Below the pieces are notes generated by a model that was given only the letters and a program-made list of their open reading frames with translations, did no database searches and was not told the DNA's origin. Of a stretch of DNA of 35,602 nucleotides, positions 16,383 through 24,625 are shown in pieces (the stretch's first letter is position 1; every line of letters begins with the position of its first letter). The DNA lies in the NCBI GenBank assembly GCA_003153315.1, contig PLYA01000100.1, positions 1 through 35,602 of the forward strand, in the 5' to 3' direction. The position numbers and the translations under genes are program-made. The DNA is from Bacteroidota bacterium (GTDB lineage: Bacteria; Bacteroidota; Bacteroidia; B-17B0; Aurantibacillaceae).

Positions 16383-17993
16383 ATGCGTAATACGTTTATT
16401 ATATCTAGTATTTTAATAGTAGTCATAGCGGGTTGGCTTAGCTCCCTATGGCATCCTTTTGTATGGAGTTTTATCTTAATCATCCCTATTATACTTTTAG
16501 GAATATATGATATGATGCAAAGTCATCACACCATTATGGCTAACTACCCTGTAGTAGGACGTATGCGTTGGCTGGCAGAGTGGCTAAGGCCAAAAATATA
16601 TCAATACTTTGTGGAGAGTGATACCGATGGTGCGCCCTTTAACCGCCTTAGCAGAACGGTTATTTACCAGCGTGCAAAAAAAGTTAATGATACTACACCC
16701 TTCGGTACGCAATTAGACGTGTATAATACAGGTTATGAATGGCTAAACCATAGCATCACACCACTTCGTCACGATCAGATAGACCATAACCCACGAGTAC
16801 TAGTTGGCGGACCAGATTGCAAACAACCTTACTCGGCAAGTATTTATAATGTATCCGCCATGAGCTTTGGCTCATTAAGTCAGCATGCAATCATGGCACT
16901 TAACGGCGGTGCTAAACTGGGCGGTTTTGCACACAATACTGGCGAGGGTGGTTTAAGTCCGTATCACCTTAAACCGGGTGGAGATATATTCTGGCAAATA
17001 GGTACCGGGTATTTTAGTTGCCGTAATAAAGATGGTAGTTTCAATCAGGAAGCTTTTACAGAGCGTGCTTTACACACTAGCGTAAAAATGATAGAGATAA
17101 AACTATCTCAGGGTGCTAAACCGGGGCATGGCGGTATATTACCGGCAGCCAAAGTAACCCAAGAAATTGCCGACATTCGTTTAGTTGAAATGGGTAAAGA
17201 CGTAATGTCTCCTCCATATCACACAGCATTTTCAAACCCTGTTGGTTTATTGGAGTTTGTAAAGAAATTAAGAGATTTATCAGGCGGAAAACCCGTTGGC
17301 TTTAAACTTTGTATCGGACAAAAAGCGCAATTTATTGCGATCTGCAAAGCTATGCTTCAAACAAAAATACAACCCGATTTTATTACCGTTGATGGTGGCG
17401 AAGGGGGAACTGGGGCAGCACCTCTTGAGTTCAGCAATTCAGTTGGTATGCCTCTTAGAGATGCGCTTGCTTTTGTATATGATACCCTGCATGGTTTCGG
17501 ATTAAAGAAACATATTAAAATTATCGCTTCAGGTAAAGTTCATACAGGTTTTGATTTGGTTAAGAATCTTTCTTTAGGAGCTGATATGTGCAATGCAGCC
17601 CGTGCCATGATGTTGTCTTTAGGTTGCATACAGGCTTTGGAGTGCAACAGCAATACCTGTCCTACAGGAGTTGCTACACAAGACCCAAAACTATTTAAAG
17701 GATTAAATGTTGCCGACAAACGGGTACGTGTAGCTAATTTTCATCATGAAACCGTTAAGTCGGCTGTAGAATTAATGGCCGCTGCCGGAATAGACCATCC
17801 GCATAAACTGCATCGTTCTCATATTTACCGCAGAGTTAGCGCCAATCAAATCCAAACCTATGCAGAAATGTATCCACATTTATTAAAAGGCTCCCTACTA
17901 GAAGCTCCATTTCCTCTGGGTTGGGAGTTAGACATGATGAACAGTCATGCTGAAACTTTTGAACCAGCTATACATTACGCAAAAGAGGTATAG
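16383..17993 (+). CDS. FMN-binding glutamate synthase-family membrane protein
   Basis: 536 residues. Two N-terminal membrane helices (about 5-22 and 25-42) are followed by a central GltB-type TIM barrel: NVSAMSFGSLS, HNTGEGGLSPYH, KLSQGAKPGHGGILP, FITVDGGEGGTGAAP. An iron-sulfur Cys pattern C415-x5-C421-x4-C426 (GCIQALECNSNTCPTGVATQ) matches the 3Fe-4S site of glutamate synthase. The amidotransferase and NADPH domains are absent, as in stand-alone YerD-type proteins. It probably carries FMN and a 3Fe-4S cluster on the inner membrane; whether it makes glutamate is not established. DHFR follows after 7 bases, so they form an operon. Confidence 0.9.
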   Translation: MRNTFIISSILIVVIAGWLSSLWHPFVWSFILIIPIILLGIYDMMQSHHTIMANYPVVGRMRWLAEWLRPKIYQYFVESDTDGAPFNRLSRTVIYQRAKKVNDTTPFGTQLDVYNTGYEWLNHSITPLRHDQIDHNPRVLVGGPDCKQPYSASIYNVSAMSFGSLSQHAIMALNGGAKLGGFAHNTGEGGLSPYHLKPGGDIFWQIGTGYFSCRNKDGSFNQEAFTERALHTSVKMIEIKLSQGAKPGHGGILPAAKVTQEIADIRLVEMGKDVMSPPYHTAFSNPVGLLEFVKKLRDLSGGKPVGFKLCIGQKAQFIAICKAMLQTKIQPDFITVDGGEGGTGAAPLEFSNSVGMPLRDALAFVYDTLHGFGLKKHIKIIASGKVHTGFDLVKNLSLGADMCNAARAMMLSLGCIQALECNSNTCPTGVATQDPKLFKGLNVADKRVRVANFHHETVKSAVELMAAAGIDHPHKLHRSHIYRRVSANQIQTYAEMYPHLLKGSLLEAPFPLGWELDMMNSHAETFEPAIHYAKEV

Positions 17994-18000
17994 ATTAGTT

Positions 18001-18516
18001 ATGATTCTATCGATAATTGTAGCCGCTTCAGAAAACAACGTTATTGGTAAAGACAATAACCTTATTTGGCATTTACCTGCCGACATGAAGTTCTTTAAAG
18101 AGAAAACAAAAGGGCATGCCATCATTACGGGAAGAAAGAACTACGAATCAATCCCTGAGAAATTCCGTCCCTTGCCTGAAAGAACTAATATTGTTATTAC
18201 CCGTCAGCTTGATTATAATGCAAAAGGGGCCATTGTAGTTAGTTCCATTGATGAGGCTTTAGAGTATGTTCAAACTCATTTCGCTAATCAGGAAGTATTT
18301 ATTATTGGCGGTGCAGAAATATACAGGCAAACCATATATCTTTGCCAAAGAATATACTTAACCCGCATACACCATACCTTTCAGGGCGATGCTTTCTTTC
18401 CTGAATTGACTTTAACAGATTGGCAATTAAAAGCGCAACTAAACATTTCTGCCGATGAGAAAAATAAATACCCTTTTACCTTTGAAACCTGGGAGCGAAA
18501 CACAAATAACAAGTAA
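18001..18516 (+). CDS. folA: Dihydrofolate reductase
   Basis: 171 residues from the ATG at 18001. ILSIIVAASENNVIGKDNNL (2-21) is the DHFR start with the Met20-loop region, followed by IWHLPADMKFFKEKT (22-36). Pro26 and Asp28 are in the PADMKFF substrate-binding helix. ITGRKNYESIP is the NADPH site, and VFIIGGAEIYRQ the second glycine loop. It reduces dihydrofolate to tetrahydrofolate for thymidylate and purine synthesis. An in-frame ATG at 17947 lies within the preceding gene and gives no homologous residues, so it is rejected. The gene's last codons form one arm of an inverted repeat shared with the convergent neighbour. Confidence 0.95.
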   Translation: MILSIIVAASENNVIGKDNNLIWHLPADMKFFKEKTKGHAIITGRKNYESIPEKFRPLPERTNIVITRQLDYNAKGAIVVSSIDEALEYVQTHFANQEVFIIGGAEIYRQTIYLCQRIYLTRIHHTFQGDAFFPELTLTDWQLKAQLNISADEKNKYPFTFETWERNTNNK

Positions 18517-18567
18517 CATTTTCAAGTAGCAGGTAATGTTACCTGACTATTGATACCTGTTATTTGT
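18502..18567. terminator. Nested inverted repeat spanning both convergent stop codons
   Basis: Outer arms ACAAATAACAAGTA (18502-18515) and TACCTGTTATTTGT (18554-18567) pair at 13 of 14 positions. Inside, CAGGTAATGTTACCTG (18530-18545) is a 7-bp perfect stem with a 2-base loop. The folA stop and the stop of the opposing LRR gene both lie in or against the arms. TACCTG-type units recur at 20718-20753. Confidence 0.6.
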
Positions 18568-19459
18568 TTAAAATAACCACCCGTTTATTTACAACACCCT
18601 CGCTACTTATAAGGCTTATATTATAAACACCCTCATTTAAACTGCTTGCATCTATACTTGTTTTGCCATTAATGCTTTGGCTCAAAACCATTTTACCATC
18701 TACATCATAAACCTGCATGGTTTGTTTGGTTGCATTACTTGGCTCTATAACAAAACTGCCATTGCTTGGATTAGGATAAAGACTTATGTTATTGTTTTCA
18801 TAGTATTGCTCAATACCTGCAACCGCAACTGGGCAACCATTTGGATTACCAACTGCACATAAAGGATAAGCCAAAGTTGCCGCATTCATATTAGAAAGAT
18901 AATTAGGTAAACAATTAAAAGGATTGTACTCTATGTTTAGAGAAGTAATTGAATCAGGAAAAGTGGGGAAACAAGATATGCTACAACTCGCGCAATCTAA
19001 TAAAGTAAGTGAATTGGGTAAATTAGGTAGGCTTGTTAAATGCGCATCAAAACTACAATATAAACTCTGAAGTGAGTTTGGCAAATTAGGAATGCTATTT
19101 AAATTATTATAATTACCACTGCAATCAAGGTACAGCAATGTATTAGGTAGGGCGGGAATACTTGTAAATGTATTGGGGATGGGGCTACCTGGATTAGGAT
19201 TTTGACTACAATTTAAATAGGTAAGCGAAGTAAAGTATTGAATTCCGTATAAGTTGGCAATACTATTAATTGGGATGTGAAGCGAATATGTAGTAGTTGT
19301 AACTATAGTACTACTAGTATTTAGTTGGTTTCCACTAATAGCATTTGGTATAATACCTTGCAAATAATTGACAAGGTTGGCATCAGGAATGGTTACCCAA
19401 GTTTGAGCATTTACTTGTTTGAGACAAATAAATAAAAGAAGAAGTAAAAGTTTTTTCAA
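18560..19459 (-). CDS. Leucine-rich-repeat protein with T9SS sorting domain
   Basis: 299 residues. Signal peptide (MKKLLLLLLFICLKQVNA) then VTIPDANLVNYL, a start typical of secreted Bacteroidota LRR proteins. About five short repeats follow (about 70-190) of the type L-x-x-L-x-C-S-x-N-x-x-L-x-x-[IL]-P-x-L-P-N-S. The type A T9SS domain is at about 228-299 (SLYPNPSNGSFVIEP to NKRVVILNK). The sorting domain is strikingly similar to that of the 13401 gene (KQTMQxxDVxGKMVLSQ, INGKTxIDAS), suggesting recent domain duplication. It is probably a secreted or surface-bound binding protein. Its upstream neighbour on the same strand is an outer-membrane barrel gene. Confidence 0.88.
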   Translation of the reverse strand: MKKLLLLLLFICLKQVNAQTWVTIPDANLVNYLQGIIPNAISGNQLNTSSTIVTTTTYSLHIPINSIANLYGIQYFTSLTYLNCSQNPNPGSPIPNTFTSIPALPNTLLYLDCSGNYNNLNSIPNLPNSLQSLYCSFDAHLTSLPNLPNSLTLLDCASCSISCFPTFPDSITSLNIEYNPFNCLPNYLSNMNAATLAYPLCAVGNPNGCPVAVAGIEQYYENNNISLYPNPSNGSFVIEPSNATKQTMQVYDVDGKMVLSQSINGKTSIDASSLNEGVYNISLISSEGVVNKRVVILNK

Positions 19460-19495
19460 ATTGAAAACATTTAAGTATATACAAATATACTTTTT

Positions 19496-20146
19496 TTATT
19501 TTTTAAAAACATAGCCTATGCTTAATGTAATATAATTATTATGGAGCGTAGCTATGGTAGTAGTTCCATATTTAGGAATTAAATTTAATAATCCATAAGT
19601 AACCTTACCATCTATTATCCATTCATTTTTAAATATTCTAAAAAAATATCCAATCTTTGCAGCAACACCGACATCAATTGGTTTCACTAACCAAGTAATA
19701 TTTTTAACAGGGATTTGTCCTGAATAACCGTCCGCTTTTGAGTATGGCAAAACACTAATATTCGGACCTGCTCCTATAAATAGTTTTTGATACGATAAAA
19801 ATAAATTAAAGTACAATGGAATAGTAAATGTATTTATATTGAAGGTCATATTGGAATAGCTTGGGCTTGGGATATTGTTATAATTAAAATTTGCCACGAA
19901 ATATTTTGTTTGATCATATTCAAGTCCTGTTTGGAACATAAAATTTTCATTAATTATTGAACAATGATTAAAAGATAAGTTTATCCCAGAAGAGAAAATT
20001 TGTTGACTACTAGAATTATTAGACAATGTATTACATAAACCACCCGATAAATATATTTTTTGATTTTCTGGTTTTACAGGATTAGTTTGAGCCCACGTGA
20101 TAAAATTGCAGAGAAGGCAAACAAAAATATAAAAGAATCGTATCAT
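19496..20146 (-). CDS. Outer-membrane beta-barrel protein (OmpA-like/porin-family)
   Basis: 216 residues. Signal peptide (MIRFFYIFVCLLCNFITWAQ), then alternating amphipathic strands: NLSFNHCSIINENFMFQTGL, TFTIPLYFNLFLSY, FIGAGPNISVLPYS, GVAAKIGYFFRI, GKVTYGLLNLIP and the terminal ITLSIGYVFKK ending in aromatic-Lys-Lys. This is the usual pattern of small eight-stranded barrels (PorT/outer-membrane beta-barrel families) annotated in Bacteroidota. No function can be assigned. It lies 38 bases downstream of the truncated T9SS remnant and 36 bases upstream of the LRR gene on the same strand. Confidence 0.75.
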   Translation of the reverse strand: MIRFFYIFVCLLCNFITWAQTNPVKPENQKIYLSGGLCNTLSNNSSSQQIFSSGINLSFNHCSIINENFMFQTGLEYDQTKYFVANFNYNNIPSPSYSNMTFNINTFTIPLYFNLFLSYQKLFIGAGPNISVLPYSKADGYSGQIPVKNITWLVKPIDVGVAAKIGYFFRIFKNEWIIDGKVTYGLLNLIPKYGTTTIATLHNNYITLSIGYVFKK

Positions 20147-20184
20147 AAATCAAAAAATAATTACATAAAAAATGTTTTCGTAAT

Positions 20185-20544
20185 TTATTCCTTGATGAAT
20201 TTACAAATAGTTACTCTGTTATTATAATAAATTCTTAAAAAATACATTCCACTTGCTAAACTACTTACGTCTATCTTATTCTGATTACCAAACATTACAT
20301 TTATTGTTTGCATTGTAGAATTCATTACTTCAATGGACTTAATATTACTTAACCCAGCTATATTTATTTCACTCTGTGTAGGATTAGGATAAATATTGAG
20401 TTCACTTGATTTATTATCCGAACCATTAGAAATACTTGGGCTTTGAGATAAGATATTATTGGTAGCATACTGATTTTGAGATGAATTAATCGAAGAATTA
20501 GAAAGAGAATTATTTCCGCTAGATGATGTTCTTAAATATTGCAT
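20185..20544 (-). pseudogene. C-terminal remnant of a T9SS-secreted protein
   Basis: An open frame of 119 codons encodes a Ser/Asn-rich linker (QNQYATNNILSQSP) and a type A sorting domain (LNIYPNPTQSEINIAG to VTICKFIKE). It has no signal peptide, so it could not be exported as it stands. Seven codons upstream of the first ATG there is an in-frame TAA, and then the 21-bp tandem array begins. I infer a 3' fragment of a larger gene whose 5' part was lost or replaced by repeats. A promoter-like element at 20790-20817 on the same strand may be its original promoter. A short expressed protein cannot be excluded. Confidence 0.6.
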
Positions 20545-20556
20545 CCAGTCAGTGCG

Positions 20557-20682
20557 AAAAAATTAATAGTAAACGTTAAAAAATCAACTGCCAATGCAAA
20601 GAAATCAACTGTAGATGGCAAAAAATCAACTGTAAGTGAGAAAAAACCGAATGTCAATGCGAAAAAACCAACTGTAAACAAC
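20557..20682. repeat. 21-bp degenerate tandem array, six units
   Basis: Six consecutive 21-base units, each starting with A-rich AAAAAA (one has AAGAAA). Most follow with TCAACTG or CCAACTG and then a variable end. No spacers. On the plus strand the units read as heptapeptides KKSTVDG, KKSTVSE, KKPNVNA; on the minus strand as VDFLPST- or VDFFALA-like heptads. It lies 12 bases upstream of the T9SS remnant's ATG. Confidence 0.85.
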
Positions 20683-20715
20683 CACTTAGTCCATGCAATC
20701 GGGTTCTTTTTTAAT

Positions 20716-20756
20716 GTAACCTGCTACCTGATACTTGGCATTTGTTACCTGTTAAG
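20716..20756. repeat. TACCTG-type intergenic repeat
   Basis: GTAACCTGCTACCTGATACT followed by a TTGTTACCTGTTAAG-like end. Similar TACCTG/CAGGTA units form the hairpin at 18502-18567, in the other orientation. Confidence 0.5.
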
Positions 20757-20789
20757 AATATTTCCCGATGAATTGAAAAAATCATAGGG

Positions 20790-20817
20790 CAAACGTAAAA
20801 TGTTTTTTAATCTGCAA
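20790..20817 (-). promoter_or_regulatory. Orphan promoter facing the repeat region
   Basis: On the minus strand TTG (20815-20817), 17 bases, then TACGTTTG (20790-20797). No intact gene follows until the T9SS remnant 245 bases away; the intervening DNA is TACCTG repeat and the 21-bp array. Confidence 0.4.
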
Positions 20818-21050
20818 TATTAAGAAATCATTAATTCTGTCGACTAACCACCTTTTTCACCCGATAAATTACATTTTTTACAAAAATCTTACATCTAAAA
20901 AACACCCTTTTTTGCATGCCCAAAATTCACTTCTCAGTATTTATACTATCTAGAGTATTTTCCTGTCCCTCTTTTTTTGAGCAATTATTACATCTGCTTT
21001 CATCAAAAAAGTTATTAACTGTTTTTGGGGGTTATTAACAATTATATAGG
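20818..21050. other. Gene-free gap, little recognisable
   Basis: AT-rich, with no reading frame I would defend. The only structure seen is a direct repeat GTTATTAAC at 21011-21019 and 21031-21039, just upstream of the ribosomal operon terminator. Confidence 0.5.
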
Positions 21051-21060
21051 AAATTATAAC

Positions 21061-21090
21061 AAAAAAGCCCCTGCCAAACGGCAGAGGCTC
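21061..21090 (-). terminator. Intrinsic terminator of the rpsH-rplQ operon
   Basis: On the minus strand a 9-bp stem GCCTCTGCC/GGCAGGGGC (one U-G pair) with a 4-base loop is followed by T6. It lies 22 bases after the rplQ stop. Confidence 0.93.
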
Positions 21091-21111
21091 TCTATATTAA
21101 CCAATCTAAAC

Positions 21112-21621
21112 CTATTCTTCTGTCTTTGTTTCAGCAGCGCTGTCAGCTTTAGTTTCAGCAGGCACTTCAGCTTTAGCTGCAGTAGCCTTTTTAGGAGCAC
21201 GACCACGGCGGGTAGTTTTCTTCTTAGCTTCCGTAGCCGATTTTTTATCTGAAGTATAAATTTCATTAAAATCAACCAACTCAATCAAAGCAGTATCAGC
21301 AGCATCTCCCGGGCGGAAACCTGTTTTAATGATACGGGTATATCCACCATTTCTTTCTGCTATTTTAGGAGAAATATCTTTAAATAAAGTAGAAACAATG
21401 TCTTTGTTTTTTAAATAAGCAAAAACAGTACGTCGGCTGTGGGTAGTATCGTCTTTACTTTTTGTAAGCAAAGGTTCTACATATACACGCAAAGCTCTTG
21501 CTTTGGCAACTGTTGTAAAAATACGTTTGTGCTCTATAAGGGCGCAAGCCATGTTAGCCATTGTTGCCTGACGATGCGAGTGCTTTCTGCCTAAATTATT
21601 TATTTTATCTCCGTGTCTCAT
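21112..21621 (-). CDS. rplQ: 50S ribosomal protein L17
   Basis: 169 residues. The conserved L17 core ([20 protein letters not shown], then [20 protein letters not shown] and [20 protein letters not shown]) covers about 1-120. A C-terminal Lys/Ala/Glu-rich tail of about 45 residues is typical of Bacteroidota L17 and longer than in E. coli (127 residues). L17 sits near the exit tunnel of the large subunit. It is last in the operon, 33 bases after rpoA, and is followed by a strong terminator. Confidence 0.97.
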   Translation of the reverse strand: MRHGDKINNLGRKHSHRQATMANMACALIEHKRIFTTVAKARALRVYVEPLLTKSKDDTTHSRRTVFAYLKNKDIVSTLFKDISPKIAERNGGYTRIIKTGFRPGDAADTALIELVDFNEIYTSDKKSATEAKKKTTRRGRAPKKATAAKAEVPAETKADSAAETKTEE

Positions 21622-21654
21622 ATTATATTAATTCTAAATACTAATTTCTAAATC

Positions 21655-22647
21655 TTACTCTTTGTCTAATGCATATTTCCCAACATTCATTCCAAACTGA
21701 AGTCCTTTTGCATTCACAAGGTCTTCCAATTCAGTTAATGACTTCTTACCAAAGTTGCGGAATTTCAACAAATCGTTTTTATTAAAAGCTACAAGCTCTC
21801 CTAATGTTTCCACATCAGCTGCTTTTAAGCAATTAAGTGCGCGAACTGATAAATCCAAATCAACCAATTTGGTTTTCAATAACTGACGCATGTGCAATGT
21901 ATGCTCATCAAATTCACTTTCCTTCTTCTTATCTTCTGTATCAAGTGTAATACGCTCGTCAGAAAACAACATAAAGTGGTGAATCAATATTTTAGCAGCT
22001 TCTTTTAAAGCTTCTTTTGGATGGATAGAACCATCTGTTGTAATATCAAAAATAAGTTTTTCGTAATCTGTTTTTTGTTCTACACGGTAGTTTTCTACCA
22101 CATATTTTACATTCTTAATAGGAGTGTAAATAGAGTCAATAGCTATAACACCATGTGCAGCATTAGTAGTTTTATTTTCTTCAGCAGGAACATAACCACG
22201 GCCTTTATTAATGGTAAGTTCCATTTTAAATTTCACGTTACCTTCACAATGCGCAATAACCAATTCAGGGTTTAATACCTGAAAACCGCTTAAAAATTTA
22301 GATAAATCACCTGCAGTAATAGTATCTTTTGAAGTAAAATTACAAGTTACTTTTTCAAAATCATGGTTATCAAGTTGTCTTTTAAAACGAACCTGTTTAA
22401 GGTTTAATATAATTTCAGTTACATCTTCTGCAACCCCTTTAATAGTCGAAAACTCATGATCTACACCTTCAATCTTAACAGAAGTAATAGCATACCCTTC
22501 TAAAGATGATAAAAGAATACGGCGTAATGCGTTACCAATGGTAATACCAAAACCAGGTTCTAACGGACGAAACTCAAACTGACCTTCAGTTTCAGTTGAA
22601 CCTAACATAATTACTTTATCGGGGCGTTGGAAACTTAATATTGCCAT
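21655..22647 (-). CDS. rpoA: RNA polymerase alpha subunit
   Basis: 330 residues, normal length. The N-terminal assembly domain contains [20 protein letters not shown] (residues about 27-46), then [14 protein letters not shown]. The C-terminal domain (about 250-325) has [20 protein letters not shown] and [19 protein letters not shown], the DNA- and activator-contacting helices. The alpha dimer scaffolds beta and beta-prime. It is located between rpsD and rplQ, the usual alpha-operon order. Confidence 0.98.
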   Translation of the reverse strand: MAILSFQRPDKVIMLGSTETEGQFEFRPLEPGFGITIGNALRRILLSSLEGYAITSVKIEGVDHEFSTIKGVAEDVTEIILNLKQVRFKRQLDNHDFEKVTCNFTSKDTITAGDLSKFLSGFQVLNPELVIAHCEGNVKFKMELTINKGRGYVPAEENKTTNAAHGVIAIDSIYTPIKNVKYVVENYRVEQKTDYEKLIFDITTDGSIHPKEALKEAAKILIHHFMLFSDERITLDTEDKKKESEFDEHTLHMRQLLKTKLVDLDLSVRALNCLKAADVETLGELVAFNKNDLLKFRNFGKKSLTELEDLVNAKGLQFGMNVGKYALDKE

Positions 22648-22704
22648 GTTTTTATATTTTTGTTTTTAATTAATATTAATTTATAAACCTAAAACTCTCA
22701 ATTA

Positions 22705-23310
22705 CTATTTAGAATACAACTCCACAATAAGCTGTTCCTTAATATTCTCAGGTATCTGTGTTCTTTCCGGACGGGTAATAAACTTTCCTGCCATGTGTTT
22801 AGAATCAAAATCTAACCAAGAGTATTTATTAGTTGCTCCTGAAACTGAAGCTACAATCGCTTCATGCGCTTTAGATTTTTCGCGAACAGAAACAACATCA
22901 CCTTCTTTTAAAATATAAGAAGCAATATTAACCACTTCTCCATTTACGGTAATATGACGGTGACCCACCAATTGGCGTGCGCCTGAACGTGTTGGAGCAA
23001 TACCCAAACGATAAACCACGTTATCTAAACGAGATTCGCAAAGTTGCAAAAGTACTATACCTGTTGCACCTGGCGTTTTCTTTGCAATATGAAACATACG
23101 CTCAAACTGACGTTCTAAAATACCGTAAGTATATTTAGCTTTTTGCTTTTCAGTTAACTGCACAGCATACTCACTTTGTTTACCACGTTTTTTAGATAAA
23201 CCATGTTGCCCCGGAGGGTAATTTTTCTTCTCTAATGCTTTATCCGGTCCAAAAATCGGCTCTTTAAACTTTCTTGCAATCTTAGATTTGGGTCCTATAT
23301 ATCTTGCCAT
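22705..23310 (-). CDS. rpsD: 30S ribosomal protein S4
   Basis: 201 residues. [20 protein letters not shown] lacks the Cys zinc site found in some S4 proteins (a zinc-free form). [16 protein letters not shown] and the S4 RNA-binding domain [20 protein letters not shown] then follow, with [14 protein letters not shown]4 nucleates assembly of the 5' domain of 16S rRNA. It is placed between rpsK and rpoA as in other bacteria. Confidence 0.97.
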   Translation of the reverse strand: MARYIGPKSKIARKFKEPIFGPDKALEKKNYPPGQHGLSKKRGKQSEYAVQLTEKQKAKYTYGILERQFERMFHIAKKTPGATGIVLLQLCESRLDNVVYRLGIAPTRSGARQLVGHRHITVNGEVVNIASYILKEGDVVSVREKSKAHEAIVASVSGATNKYSWLDFDSKHMAGKFITRPERTQIPENIKEQLIVELYSK

Positions 23311-23361
23311 TTTTTATTTAACTATTACTTTTTAATTCTAATTTATACTTTAAACTTAATT

Positions 23362-23790
23362 CTATACGCGACGACGCTTTGGAGGACGGCAACCATTGTG
23401 CGGAACCGGAGTAATATCCACAATTTCCATCACTTCAATGCCTATTGTTCCTAAAGAACGTATAGCCGATTCTCTTCCACCACCTGGTCCTTTTACATAT
23501 ACTTTTACCTTACGTAAACCCGCATCAAAGGCAACTTTACCGCAATCTTGCGATGCCATTTGAGCTGCATAAGGCGTGTTCTTTTTAGAACCACGGAAAC
23601 CCATTTTACCTGCACTTGACCAGCTGATAACCTGACCTGCGGTATTGGTAAGTGATATGATAATATTATTGAACGTAGCGTTAATATGCGCATCTCCTAT
23701 AGATTCTACCTTTACCACACGCTTTTTTGAAGCTGCTTTAGCTGATGTAGCTGCGTTTGCTGCCGTTGCTGATGCTTGTTGCTTTGCCAT
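23362..23790 (-). CDS. rpsK: 30S ribosomal protein S11
   Basis: 142 residues. An Ala/Lys-rich N-terminal extension of about 28 residues precedes the core: [56 protein letters not shown] and the terminal [14 protein letters not shown]11 lies in the platform of the 30S subunit near the E site and mRNA path. It is between rpsM and rpsD, 21 bases after rpsM. Confidence 0.97.
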   Translation of the reverse strand: MAKQQASATAANAATSAKAASKKRVVKVESIGDAHINATFNNIIISLTNTAGQVISWSSAGKMGFRGSKKNTPYAAQMASQDCGKVAFDAGLRKVKVYVKGPGGGRESAIRSLGTIGIEVMEIVDITPVPHNGCRPPKRRRV

Positions 23791-23811
23791 TTATTCTTTA
23801 TTAATTATTTA

Positions 23812-24189
23812 TTATTTAACCGCCATTTTCTTGTTAGCGATAGTCTTACGTCTTCCTTTACGGGTACGAGCGTTTGTTTTAGTACGTTGGCCACGAACCG
23901 GTAAACCGCCACGATGGCGAATACCACGGAAAGTACCAATATCCGTTAAACGCTTAATATTTAATTGCACTTCAGAACGAAGCGCACCTTCTACCTTAAT
24001 ACCATCAGTAATTATCTTACGAATAGCGTTTTGCTCCGCATCATCCCAGTCGCTTACTTTTTTGCTTTGCGGAACACCTGCTTTGTCTAGTATTTTCTTA
24101 GCCATACTGCGACCAATGCCGTAAATATAGGTTAACCCTATTTCTCCTATTTTGTTTTTTGGTAAATCTATACCGGAAATCCTTGCCAT
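23812..24189 (-). CDS. rpsM: 30S ribosomal protein S13
   Basis: 125 residues, standard length. [34 protein letters not shown] and [20 protein letters not shown], with a basic C-terminal tail, are diagnostic. S13 is in the head of the small subunit and bridges to the 50S subunit. rpmJ lies 72 bases upstream. Confidence 0.97.
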   Translation of the reverse strand: MARISGIDLPKNKIGEIGLTYIYGIGRSMAKKILDKAGVPQSKKVSDWDDAEQNAIRKIITDGIKVEGALRSEVQLNIKRLTDIGTFRGIRHRGGLPVRGQRTKTNARTRKGRRKTIANKKMAVK

Positions 24190-24261
24190 GTTATTTTATT
24201 AAAAAGTTTGCGAAGTTACAAAATTATTCCCTCTGTTTTTCATTTTATTTTTAATCAGAGA

Positions 24262-24378
24262 CTACCCCTGACGTTGTTTAAATTTAGGTGTTTTTTTGTT
24301 GATTATATACAACTTACCTTTGCGACGAACTAGCTTACAGTCTACGCTTCTTTTTTTTATGGACGCTTTTACTTTCAT
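24262..24378 (-). CDS. rpmJ: 50S ribosomal protein L36
   Basis: 38 residues: [20 protein letters not shown] to TPKFKQRQG. Start and end match the L36 consensus. Only one Cys (Cys14) is left and there is no second CxxC pair, so this is the zinc-free form common in Bacteroidota. It sits between infA and rpsM as in other members of the phylum, 11 bases after infA. Confidence 0.95.
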   Translation of the reverse strand: MKVKASIKKRSVDCKLVRRKGKLYIINKKTPKFKQRQG

Positions 24379-24389
24379 CTGATTGTGAT

Positions 24390-24608
24390 TTATTTATATC
24401 TTAATGTTATTCTTCCTTTAGTTAAATCGTAGGGCGACATTTCCAACTTCACTTTATCACCAACTAAAATCTTAATATAGTGCATTCTCATTTTTCCTGA
24501 TATGTGAGCTACCAAAGTATGTCCGTTTTCAAGTTGCACTTTAAACATAGCATTACTTAGTGCCTCTAATATCGTTCCGTCTTGCTCTATTGCCGATTGC
24601 TTTGCCAT
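24390..24608 (-). CDS. infA: Translation initiation factor IF-1
   Basis: 72 residues, exact family length. An OB-fold: [60 protein letters not shown], ending LRYK. IF-1 binds the A site of the 30S subunit with IF-2 and IF-3. Its position between secY and rpmJ is standard for Bacteroidota. Confidence 0.97.
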   Translation of the reverse strand: MAKQSAIEQDGTILEALSNAMFKVQLENGHTLVAHISGKMRMHYIKILVGDKVKLEMSPYDLTKGRITLRYK

Positions 24609-24625
24609 TCCTTCTTCTTCCTTCT

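Noticed and set aside
20557..20682. CRISPR array
   Set aside because: Units are directly adjacent with no unique spacers, there are only 21 bases per unit, and no cas genes are present. The same holds for 29909-30160.
20539..20787. 82-codon plus-strand frame with KKSTVDG-type heptads
   Set aside because: It consists of the 21-bp array plus the TACCTG repeat; composition is explained by the DNA repeat and no promoter is seen on that strand.
21011..21039. DnaA boxes or a replication origin at the GTTATTAAC direct repeats
   Set aside because: Only two imperfect matches, no dnaA/dnaN/gidA genes nearby and no further cluster.
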